In this document: in pieces, positions 6,883 through 13,047 of the stretch
How the letters are laid out: each line of letters begins with the position of its first letter
Numbering within the stretch: the first letter of the stretch is position 1
Assembly (NCBI GenBank): GCA_045805345.1
Contig: JBJMLK010000100.1
Span: 1 to 22,639 of the forward strand
Direction of reading: 5' to 3'
Length of the DNA stretch: 22,639 nt
Source: AC-37 sp045805345
Lineage (GTDB): Bacteria; Actinomycetota; Thermoleophilia; Solirubrobacterales; Thermoleophilaceae
Program-made: the position numbers and the translations under genes
Notes under the pieces: generated by a model
Told to the model about the DNA's origin: nothing
Seen by the model: the letters and a program-made list of their open reading frames with translations, nothing else
Databases searched by the model: none

Positions 6883-8415
6883 ATGGCCCGCACCGCAGAG
6901 AGGACACGCTCACAAGCGCGTCGCGCAAGCGACGAGGCGCGCAACCGGACCGCACGGCAGGCGGAGGAGCCGGACGTCGACCGCGAGGAGGATCTCGACG
7001 ACGGCGACGACGATCAGGACTCGCGCGACGACGGCGGATCGAGCGGAGGTGTCTTCGGGGAGCTGAAGAACGTCGCCTCCGACGCTGCGCTCGCGGTGCT
7101 CGCCCCTGTCGCGAAGCAGGCGGCCACGAAGGCGGCCAAGTACGCGGTGAAGAAGGCCCCCGAGCTGATCGAGGACACCGTGATGCCGATGCTCGAGGAG
7201 TCGGGCGGCGCCAAGGGGCTCGTCGGGAAGCTCGCGTCATCGGACGGCGCCAGCGGTCTCCTGTCGAAGCTCACGCCGGGCGGCGGTGACGACGACGACG
7301 GCGGTGGCGGCGATGCCGGCGACGGCACCGGCAAGGGCCGGCGGATGCCCGTGCAGCAGGCGGTCGACGTGGCCGCGCCGATCGACGTTGTCTACGACCA
7401 GTGGACGCAGTTCGAGGACTACCCCAAGTTCATGCACCGCGTGCAGCGGGTCGAGCAGCGCGACGACGCGACGGTTGCGTTCCACGCGAAGGTCTGGGGC
7501 ATCAACCGGACCTGGGAGGCGGAGATCGTCGAGCAGTACCCCGACGAGCGGATCGTCTTCAAGAGCGTGAACGGGATGCAGCTGACGGGAGTCGTGACGT
7601 TCCACGACCTCGCGGAGCGGCTCACCCGTATCGAGGTGAACATCGACGTCGACCCGGACGGGCCGATCGAGAAGATCGCGCGCGGGACGCGCGTCGTGAA
7701 GCGCGCGGCCCGGGGCGACCTGAAGCGGTTCAAGGCCTACGTCGAGATGCACGACGACGCGACGGGCGAGTGGCGCGGCGAGATCGAGGACGGCGACGTG
7801 GTCGCCGGGCCCGACGAGGCCGCGGACGACGACTACTACGAGGACGACGAGCCCGAGGCCGCGTACGACGAGGACGAGCCCGAGGCGGAAGACGAGCCCG
7901 AGGCCGAGGACGAGGCAGAGGCCGAGGCCGACGAGGAGGACGAGCCCGAGGCGTACGAGGAGGACGAGGAGCCCGAGGAGGACGAGCAGGAAGAGCAGGA
8001 CGAGGAGCCGGAGCCCGCGCGGGCTCGCTCCCGCAGCGGCTCGAGCCGGAGCCGCGGCTCCAACGGTGGCGACCCCGGGCCCTCGCGTGCGAAGCGCACG
8101 CGCGGGTCGAGTGCGAAGTCCAGCTCGAAGTCGTCGAGCTCGAAGTCGTCCCGCGGCAGCTCATCGTCGAGCGGCGGGAGGTCGTCGAGCAGTCGGAGGT
8201 CGTCCAGCTCGTCGAAGCGCGGGTCCTCGCGCAGCCGCGGCAGCGCGTCGAAGTCGAAGGCCGGCTCGTCGTCGAAGGCGAAGAGCTCGTCGTCGCGCGC
8301 GAAGAGCGGTTCATCGAGGTCGACGAGCGGCTCATCGAGGTCGAAGAGCGGCTCGTCCCGGTCCAAGGGCGGCTCGTCGCGGTCGAAGGCGTCCTCCGGG
8401 CGCCGGTCGAGCTGA
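6883..8415 (+). CDS. Gas vesicle cluster SRPBCC (polyketide cyclase-like) protein with acidic and RS-rich tails
   Basis: 510 residues from the ATG behind AAGGAGGG; the frame is open much further upstream but only this start has a ribosome binding site. Residues 1-50 are charged, ~55-135 form helices (LKNVASDAALAVLAPVAKQA), and ~153-295 are an SRPBCC/START-type fold (VDVAAPIDVVYDQWTQFEDYPKFM..., GINRTWEAEIVEQYPDERI, GVVTFHDL...). The junction WRGEIEDGDVV matches my memory of the SRPBCC protein in Streptomyces gas vesicle clusters, which also has an acidic tail. Here the tail is an Asp/Glu block (~296-376) followed by a Ser/Arg/Lys-rich block (~380-510) that includes four 7-residue repeats. SRPBCC folds bind hydrophobic ligands, so a role as an assembly helper or coat around the hydrophobic shell protein is plausible but unproven. 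gvpA starts 15 bases downstream. Confidence 0.82.
   Translation: MARTAERTRSQARRASDEARNRTARQAEEPDVDREEDLDDGDDDQDSRDDGGSSGGVFGELKNVASDAALAVLAPVAKQAATKAAKYAVKKAPELIEDTVMPMLEESGGAKGLVGKLASSDGASGLLSKLTPGGGDDDDGGGGDAGDGTGKGRRMPVQQAVDVAAPIDVVYDQWTQFEDYPKFMHRVQRVEQRDDATVAFHAKVWGINRTWEAEIVEQYPDERIVFKSVNGMQLTGVVTFHDLAERLTRIEVNIDVDPDGPIEKIARGTRVVKRAARGDLKRFKAYVEMHDDATGEWRGEIEDGDVVAGPDEAADDDYYEDDEPEAAYDEDEPEAEDEPEAEDEAEAEADEEDEPEAYEEDEEPEEDEQEEQDEEPEPARARSRSGSSRSRGSNGGDPGPSRAKRTRGSSAKSSSKSSSSKSSRGSSSSSGGRSSSSRRSSSSSKRGSSRSRGSASKSKAGSSSKAKSSSSRAKSGSSRSTSGSSRSKSGSSRSKGGSSRSKASSGRRSS
8305..8388 (+). repeat. Four tandem 21-bp repeats coding SGSSRSK-type heptads
   Basis: Units at 8305-8325, 8326-8346, 8347-8367 and 8368-8388 encode SGSSRST, SGSSRSK, SGSSRSK and GGSSRSK. 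They differ at wobble positions (TCA/TCG, AGG/CGG, TCG/TCC), so the peptide is better conserved than the DNA. They lie inside the basic tail of the SRPBCC gene, and a three-base multiple keeps any copy-number change in frame. Confidence 0.85.
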
Positions 8416-8430
8416 GGAGGGAGGAGCACC

Positions 8431-8949
8431 ATGGCAAGCACCGCGCTACCCACACGCAGCACGAGCGGCGGCGGCGTTTCGCGCGCCCCGAACCCCAGCG
8501 GGCTCGCGGACGTCATCGACCTGATCCTCGACAAGGGCCTCGTGATCGACGTCTACGTGCGGGTGTCGCTCGTCGGCATCGAGCTGCTGACGATCGACGC
8601 CCGGATCGTGGTCGCGAGCGTCGACACCTACCTGCGCTTCGCGGAGGCGGTGAACCGGCTCGACCTCGAGGAGAAGGGCGACCAGAAGAGCCTGCCCGAC
8701 CTGTTCGGCGATGCCGAGGAGGGAGGCGCCAAGCGCAAGACGAAGGGCGCGCTGGAGGGCGCCAAGAACTCCCTCTCGGACATCTTCTCGGACGACGAGG
8801 ACGAGGAGGAGAACGACGACGGCGACGACGCGGAGGACGAGCACGACGAGCGCCCGCGGCGCCGCCGCCGCGCGCCGAGCCGCACTCGCCGCAGCGACGG
8901 CAACGGCTCGCAGCGTCGCCGCCGTGCGCGGACGTCGAGCCGGGACTGA
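8431..8949 (+). CDS. gvpA: Gas vesicle shell protein GvpA with long charged C-terminal tail
   Basis: 172 residues. Residues ~22-80 are the GvpA core: SGLADVIDLILDKGLVIDVY, VRVSLVGIELLTIDARIVVA, SVDTYLRFAEAVNRLDL, giving the helix-strand-strand-helix that polymerises into the vesicle ribs. The tail (~81-172) starts with SLPDLFG and GAKRKTKGALEGAKNSLSDIF, which I recognise in form from Streptomyces GvpA, then has an acidic run (DDEDEEENDDGDDAEDEHDE) and an Arg-rich end. The core is strongly hydrophobic and is the main structural subunit; the tail should face the cytoplasm. A GAGGGAGGAG ribosome binding site precedes the ATG. Of three GvpA-family proteins in the operon this has the best match to the main shell subunit; the other two look like GvpJ and GvpS. 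Confidence 0.95.
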   Translation: MASTALPTRSTSGGGVSRAPNPSGLADVIDLILDKGLVIDVYVRVSLVGIELLTIDARIVVASVDTYLRFAEAVNRLDLEEKGDQKSLPDLFGDAEEGGAKRKTKGALEGAKNSLSDIFSDDEDEEENDDGDDAEDEHDERPRRRRRAPSRTRRSDGNGSQRRRRARTSSRD

Positions 8950-8952
8950 GCC

Positions 8953-9708
8953 ATGGACGCGTACGTCTACGGGGTCCTGGCAGCGACGTCCGGGCCGAGC
9001 CCGCCGGGCCGCGGGGTCGAGGGGCAGGGCCTCGACCTCGTGAAGAGCGGCGGCCTGGCCGCGCTCGTGAGCGACGCGCCCGAGGTGCCCGTCCGGGCCA
9101 ACCGGCGCAACCTCATGGCCCACACGGACGTGCTCCGGCGCGTCGCGGTCGAGCGCGGGGTGCTGCCCATGCGCTTCGGCGTTGTGATGCCGGACCGCGA
9201 CGCCGTGCGCGACGAGCTCCTGGTGGCTCACGGGCGCGAGCTGTCGGCGCAACTCGAGGCGTTCGAGCCGTACGTGGAGCTCGATGTGCGCGTCCTCTGC
9301 CCGGAGGACGCGCTCCTGCGCGCGGTCCTGGCGGACCGGCCGGACATCGCCGCGCTCCGTTCCGACCTCGCCGCCCGCCCAGCCGACGCGACCTACTACG
9401 AGCGCATCCGGCTGGGCGAGCTGGTGGCGCAGGCTGTGGGAGCCAGACGCGCCGAGGTAGTGGCGACGGTGAGCGCCAGGCTCGAGCCGCTCGCGGCGGC
9501 CACGGATCGCGGCGAGCCGCTGCACGACGAGATGCTCGCCAACGTGGCGTTCCTGGTCCCGCGGGATCAGGTGGGCGCCTTCGACGCCGCCGTCGACGAG
9601 CTGGCCGAGACGCTCGGGACCGACGCCCGGGTGAGCTCGATCGGACCGCTGGCGGTGCACCGGTTCGTGGACCTTGGCGCCGAGAGCGAGGCCGGCGCAT
9701 GGGCCTGA
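8953..9708 (+). CDS. gvpF: Gas vesicle protein GvpF
   Basis: 251 residues of the GvpF/GvpL family, which form accessory assembly proteins; GvpF is the one known to bind GvpA at an early step. Visible family marks: MDAYVYGVLAA start, GGLAALVSDAPEVPV, LMAHTDVLRRVAVERGVLPMRFGVVMPD (the conserved L-P-x-R-F-G-V segment), a central helical YVELDVRVL region and the C-terminal ANVAFLVPRDQVGAFDAAVDELAE with GPLAVHRFVDL. It begins three bases after the gvpA stop, and its last 10 bases overlap gvpG, indicating translational coupling. Confidence 0.94.
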   Translation: MDAYVYGVLAATSGPSPPGRGVEGQGLDLVKSGGLAALVSDAPEVPVRANRRNLMAHTDVLRRVAVERGVLPMRFGVVMPDRDAVRDELLVAHGRELSAQLEAFEPYVELDVRVLCPEDALLRAVLADRPDIAALRSDLAARPADATYYERIRLGELVAQAVGARRAEVVATVSARLEPLAAATDRGEPLHDEMLANVAFLVPRDQVGAFDAAVDELAETLGTDARVSSIGPLAVHRFVDLGAESEAGAWA

Positions 9709-9959
9709 TCAGCGGGTTGCTCACGCTGCCGCTCGCGCCCGTGCGCGGGGTGGCCTGGATCGGCGAGCAGATAGCCGAGGAGGCCGACCGCGAGCTGGAC
9801 GGCGAGGCGCGCATCAGGCGCGAGCTGGGCCGGCTGGGTCTCGAGCACGAGCTGGGCCGGCTGAGCGCGGAGGAGTTCGAGGCGCGCGAGGACGAGCTGC
9901 TGGAGCAGCTCGAGGCGCTGCACACCGAACGAAGGAGGGCGGTCGAAGATGGCCACTGA
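9699..9959 (+). CDS. gvpG: Gas vesicle protein GvpG
   Basis: 86 residues, right size for GvpG. The start MGLISGLLTLPLAPVRGVAWIGEQIAEEAD is diagnostic for the family (hydrophobic lead, L-P-L-x-P-V-x-G), followed by a charged amphipathic helix with ELGRLGLEHELGRLSAEEFEAREDELLEQLE, probably a coiled coil. GvpG is a minor assembly protein, reported in other systems to act with GvpF/L. The ATG lies inside the end of gvpF (overlap 9699-9708), and its own end overlaps gvpO by 11 bases. Confidence 0.92.
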   Translation: MGLISGLLTLPLAPVRGVAWIGEQIAEEADRELDGEARIRRELGRLGLEHELGRLSAEEFEAREDELLEQLEALHTERRRAVEDGH

Positions 9960-10242
9960 GGCCCGATCGAACGGATCGAACGGCAAGGTCGCCGCGACGA
10001 AGATCGTCCGGCGTGCCGTGGAGCAGGTGCGGGAGCTGACCGGCCGGCCGGTGGAGGGCGTGCTGGGGCTCGAGAGGGTCGACGACGGCTGGGTCGTGAC
10101 GCTCGAGGTGGTGGAGCTGCGGCGCGTGCCGGATTCGACCGACGTGCTTGGCAGCTACGCCGTCGGCGTCGACACGCGCGGCGAGCTTCAGGAGTACCGG
10201 CGCACGCGGCGCTACTACCGCAGTCAGGTGGAGGAGGGCTGA
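9949..10242 (+). CDS. gvpO: Gas vesicle protein GvpO
   Basis: 97 residues matching the GvpO family: a helix VRRAVEQVRELTGRPVEGVLGLE, then DDGWVVTLEVVELRRVPDS, VLGSYAVGVDTRGELQEYRR, and the family-typical ending RYYRSQVEEG. GvpO is widespread in actinomycete and haloarchaeal gas vesicle loci; its molecular role is not settled. The start ATG overlaps the gvpG end, preceded by GAAGGAGGGCGG at about the right distance. In Streptomyces gvpO is usually placed before gvpA, so its position after gvpG is a local reordering (from memory of that order). Confidence 0.93.
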   Translation: MATEARSNGSNGKVAATKIVRRAVEQVRELTGRPVEGVLGLERVDDGWVVTLEVVELRRVPDSTDVLGSYAVGVDTRGELQEYRRTRRYYRSQVEEG

Positions 10243-10243
10243 C

Positions 10244-10627
10244 ATGGAGAGCCAGTTGGCGGGAGTCGGCGGGATCGAGCGTTACCGGGCGCGCACGCCC
10301 GAGCACGCGGGGTCGGCCAACCTCGCGGACATCCTCGAGCGCGTGCTCGACAAGGGGATCGTGATCGCGGGCGACATCCAGATCAACCTGCTGGACATCG
10401 AGCTGCTCACGATCAAGCTGCGCCTGCTGGTGGCGTCGGTCGACCGAGCCAAGGAGATGGGCATCGACTGGTGGGAGAGCGACCCGTCGCTGTCGAGCCG
10501 GGCGCGGCGCGAGGTGGAGGACGAGAATCGCGAGCTTCACGCGCGGCTCGAGCGGCTCGAGTCGATGATGGCGCTCGGCGAGACGGAAGCCGACGGCGGC
10601 GGAGTGGCGGGCGATGAGCGCGCGTGA
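10244..10627 (+). CDS. gvpJ: Gas vesicle protein GvpJ (GvpA family minor component)
   Basis: 127 residues from ATG 10244, directly after the gvpO stop and behind GGAGGAGGG; the frame is open further upstream inside gvpO but that part is a shadow. Core: NLADILERVLDKGIVIAGDIQ, INLLDIELLTIKLRLLVASV and DRAKEMGIDWW, the last being a GvpJ-type signature. The C-terminal ~55 residues are a charged helix (RARREVEDENRELHARLERL) likely to form a coiled coil. GvpJ is a minor GvpA-like protein thought to shape or cap the vesicle tip. The last 14 bases overlap gvpL. Confidence 0.92.
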   Translation: MESQLAGVGGIERYRARTPEHAGSANLADILERVLDKGIVIAGDIQINLLDIELLTIKLRLLVASVDRAKEMGIDWWESDPSLSSRARREVEDENRELHARLERLESMMALGETEADGGGVAGDERA

Positions 10628-11684
10628 CGCCGACGAGCTGATCCGCGAGGCGCACGCCGAGGCGCGCGCTGCCGTGAAGGCGCGCCTGCGCGAGGACTTC
10701 GAGCGCGCGCTCACGCACGAGGTGGAGGAGCGGCTGCGGATGCGTGCGGAGGAGGACGAGCCATCGCCGCCGCCGCCGCCGCGCGCTCCATCCGCGGCAC
10801 GGCGCCCCGCACGCGGCGCGTCGCACGCCGCGTCGCACGCCGCGCCGGGCGCCTCGTCGCCCGCCCCCACAGGCTCGCCCCCCGCACCCGTCGGCGACGC
10901 ACTCTGGGCCTACTGCGTGGTGCGCGGCGACGCGCCCGAGCTGCCGGCGGCGGTGGCTGGGGTGCAGCAGGGCTCCGGGCCGCGACTGGTGCGCGACGAC
11001 GGGGCCGCCGTCGTAGTGAGCGCGGTCCCGCTCGCGGAGTTCGGCGAGGAGGCGCTCAAGCGCAACCTCAACGACCTCGCCTGGCTCGAGTCGGTTGCGC
11101 GCGCCCACGAGCGCGTGGTCGACGCCGCGCTCGCCGGCGGCAGCGCCGTCGTGCCGATGCGGATGTGCACGATCTTCCAGGGTGAGCGGCAGGTGCGGCA
11201 GATGCTCGCCGACCGCGGTCCGGCCCTCCGGCGCGCGCTCGAGCGGCTCGACGGCATGGCCGAGTGGGGCGTGAAGGTCACGGCCGACCGCGAGCGTCTC
11301 ACCGACGTTGCGCGCGACACCGTGCGCGCGCCCGGCGGGGCGGCGGGCGCCGGCGGCGCCTACCTCGGACGCAAGCGGCAGGACCGCGAGCTGAGCGAGC
11401 GTGCCGACGCCCTGCTCGACGGGGCGATCCGCGAGAGCCACGCGCGCCTCGAGGAGTGGGCTGCGGCGTCGGAGGTCCTGCCGCCCCAGGGGCGTGAGCT
11501 GGCCGACTACGACGGCGACATGGTCTTCAACGGCGCGTACCTCGTGGACGAGGCCCGGGCGGCCTCGTTCGCCTCGATGGTGGACGAGCTGGGCCGGCAG
11601 TACGCGGAGCACGGTCTGACGTTCGAGCTCACGGGCCCGTGGCCGGCGTTCCACTTCGTGGGTGTGACGGAGTCGCTGGTATGA
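10614..11684 (+). CDS. gvpL: GvpL/GvpF-family gas vesicle protein with N-terminal helix and Pro/Ala linker
   Basis: 356 residues, about 100 longer than a plain GvpF/L. Residues 1-47 are a charged helix (DADELIREAHAEARAAVKAR..., LTHEVEERLRMRAEED), 48-94 a Pro/Ala/Ser-rich linker including PSPPPPPRAP and ASHAASHAAPGASS, and ~95-356 the GvpL/F domain: ALWAYCVVRGDAPELP, AAVVVSAVPLAEFGEEAL, the conserved VVPMRMCTIF segment, and the closing FELTGPWPAFHFVGV. Accessory assembly protein in the cytoplasm. The helix-linker arm could tether it to another component; that is inference. It overlaps gvpJ at its start, and its stop overlaps gvpS in ATGA. Confidence 0.88.
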   Translation: MSARDADELIREAHAEARAAVKARLREDFERALTHEVEERLRMRAEEDEPSPPPPPRAPSAARRPARGASHAASHAAPGASSPAPTGSPPAPVGDALWAYCVVRGDAPELPAAVAGVQQGSGPRLVRDDGAAVVVSAVPLAEFGEEALKRNLNDLAWLESVARAHERVVDAALAGGSAVVPMRMCTIFQGERQVRQMLADRGPALRRALERLDGMAEWGVKVTADRERLTDVARDTVRAPGGAAGAGGAYLGRKRQDRELSERADALLDGAIRESHARLEEWAAASEVLPPQGRELADYDGDMVFNGAYLVDEARAASFASMVDELGRQYAEHGLTFELTGPWPAFHFVGVTESLV

Positions 11685-11863
11685 CGAGCGCGGTCGTCGC
11701 GCAGCGCGAGGTGGCGCTCGTCGACCTGGTCGACCGCCTGCTCGGCGGCGGCGTGGTGATCACGGGTGACATCACGCTCGCGGTGGCGGACGTCGACCTG
11801 GTGCAGGTCAGCCTGCGCGCGCTGATCGCGTCGATCGACACCGTCGCGGGGGAGGCGTCGTGA
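11681..11863 (+). CDS. gvpS: Gas vesicle protein GvpS (short GvpA-family protein)
   Basis: 60 residues, starting at ATG 11681 inside the ATGA overlap with gvpL; a longer in-frame start exists inside gvpL but adds no family sequence. It is a minimal GvpA fold: ALVDLVDRLLGGGVVITGDI, TLAVADVDLVQVSLRALIAS, IDTV. The lack of both N- and C-terminal extensions and the position after gvpL match GvpS of actinomycete clusters (GvpM in others). Minor shell or nucleation component. Its stop is part of a GTGA overlap with the next gene. Confidence 0.88.
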   Translation: MTSAVVAQREVALVDLVDRLLGGGVVITGDITLAVADVDLVQVSLRALIASIDTVAGEAS

Positions 11864-12504
11864 TCTACCTCTACGCGATCTGCGAGCCGGGCATCGGCGT
11901 CGACGCCCACGGGCTCGACGGGGTCCCCGTGGAGGCGGTGGAGGAGGGTGGCCTCACGGCGCTGGTCAGCTCCCGCGTGCCGGGGGGCGTGGCGCCCACG
12001 CCCGACGCGCTCGCGGCGCACGACCGCGTCGTGGCGGCGGCGATGGAGTCGGGCGCCGTGCTGCCCGCGCGGTTCGGTACGCGAGTGCGCGACGAGGTCG
12101 AGCTGCGGGCGATCCTGCGCACGCGCGCCTCGGACCTCGCGCGCGGCCTGCGTCGCGTGGGCGGGCGCGTGGAGCTCGGGGTGCGCGCCCTGTGGCCCAA
12201 GCGCGCGGAGCCGGCCCCGGCCGGCGGGCGCGAGTTCATGCTCGCCAAGGCGCGCGCGCGCGCCAAGGCGCGCGCGCTTGCCGGCGATCTCCACGAGGCC
12301 CTGGCCGGGCTCGCGGTCGACGAGCGCAGCAGCGTGCTCCCGCGGCCCGACACCCCCGTGTCCGCGGCGTACCTGGTCGAGCGCTCCCGCGTTCGCGCTT
12401 TCGAGCGCCGCGCGGCCGCGCTGCGCACCTCTCGCGACGACGCGGAGCTGGTGCTGACCGGACCGTGGCCTCCCTACAGCTTTAGCGAGGATCGCGATGA
12501 GTGA
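11860..12504 (+). CDS. Second GvpF/GvpL-family gas vesicle protein
   Basis: 214 residues with MIYLYAICEPGIGVDAHGLD, VEEGGLTALVSSRVPGG, the conserved AVLPARFGTRVRDEVEL segment, the central helical part (REFMLAKARARAKARALAGD) and C-terminal VSAAYLVERSRVRAFERRA and LVLTGPWPPYSF. This is a compact GvpF/L paralogue distinct from the two earlier ones; actinomycete clusters often carry two or three. The GTG start overlaps the gvpS stop (GTGA), and its end overlaps gvpK by 8 bases. I leave the symbol blank because F and L cannot be told apart safely for this copy. Confidence 0.9.
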   Translation: MIYLYAICEPGIGVDAHGLDGVPVEAVEEGGLTALVSSRVPGGVAPTPDALAAHDRVVAAAMESGAVLPARFGTRVRDEVELRAILRTRASDLARGLRRVGGRVELGVRALWPKRAEPAPAGGREFMLAKARARAKARALAGDLHEALAGLAVDERSSVLPRPDTPVSAAYLVERSRVRAFERRAAALRTSRDDAELVLTGPWPPYSFSEDRDE

Positions 12505-12805
12505 CGGCGTTCTCCCGCCCGCGGAGATCCCGGGCGCCATGGCGCGGCGTGTGAACGCCGATCCCGAGCACGTCGAGCGCGGGCTCGCGGGCCTCGTGCT
12601 GACGATCGTGGACCTCCTGCGCGAGCTCATGGAGCGCCAGGCGCTTCGGCGGATGGAGGCCGGCGCGCTCGACGACGCCGAGGTCGAGCGCCTCGGGCTG
12701 GCGTTCATGCGGCTGAACGAGCGGATGGACGAGCTGAAGCAGGAGTTCGGGCTGACTGACGCCGACCTGGACCTCAACCTGGGCCCGCTCAGGGACCGGA
12801 CGTAA
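12497..12805 (+). CDS. gvpK: Gas vesicle protein GvpK
   Basis: 102 residues of the GvpK family: ADPEHVERGLAGLVLTIVDL, LRELMERQALRRMEAGALDD, EVERLGLAFMRLNERMDELK and EFGLTDADLDLNLGPLRD, which together are the conserved GvpK signature (the L-N-L-G-P-L close is characteristic). All-helical minor assembly protein. The ATG overlaps the preceding gene, so it is coupled to it. It is the last recognised canonical gvp gene; one more small gene follows after 11 bases. Confidence 0.94.
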   Translation: MSDGVLPPAEIPGAMARRVNADPEHVERGLAGLVLTIVDLLRELMERQALRRMEAGALDDAEVERLGLAFMRLNERMDELKQEFGLTDADLDLNLGPLRDRT

Positions 12806-12816
12806 AGGAGACGCGC

Positions 12817-13047
12817 ATGGAAACGCCCCGCGACCGCTACTACGAGCTGGTGCTGGAGAAGATCAAGGCCGACCGCTACCCCAGCGGCGAGCTGATGGAT
12901 CGCCTGGAGATGGCGCTGGCGAGCCGCGACGAGGCCGAGGCGTATCTCGACGTCCTGCTCGACAAGATCCAGGACGACCGCTACCCGAGCAAGCAGATGC
13001 TCGACCGCGTGCTGACGCTGGCCACCGCGCTGGACCAGGCGGGCTAG
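12817..13047 (+). CDS. 76-aa protein of two DRYPS repeats at the end of the gas vesicle operon
   Basis: Preceded by AAAGGAG eight bases before the ATG, so clearly translated. The protein is a tandem duplication with a 35-residue step: Y8-x2-L-V-L-E-K-I-x2-D-R-Y-P-S-x4-D-R in the first half and Y43-x2-V-L-L-D-K-I-x2-D-R-Y-P-S-x4-D-R in the second. Each unit predicts as helix-DRYPS turn-helix, highly charged, with no signal peptide or membrane segment. Position and spacing make it the last gene of the gvp transcript. I do not recognise a named family; I infer a small cytoplasmic gas vesicle accessory protein or adaptor. Its stop codon overlaps the stop of the convergent cyclase gene (CTAG at 13044-13047). 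Confidence 0.8.
   Translation: METPRDRYYELVLEKIKADRYPSGELMDRLEMALASRDEAEAYLDVLLDKIQDDRYPSKQMLDRVLTLATALDQAG

Noticed and set aside
5176..8415. A single open frame of over 1000 codons ending with the SRPBCC gene.
   Set aside because: The part before 6883 is antisense to two lipoprotein genes and is Arg/Ala/His-rich noise; the only ribosome binding site and family sequence start at 6883.
7401..9959. Long rightward frame joining the SRPBCC region to gvpG.
   Set aside because: Only its last 86 codons are real (gvpG, from 9699); the rest is a shifted reading of SRPBCC, gvpA and gvpF.
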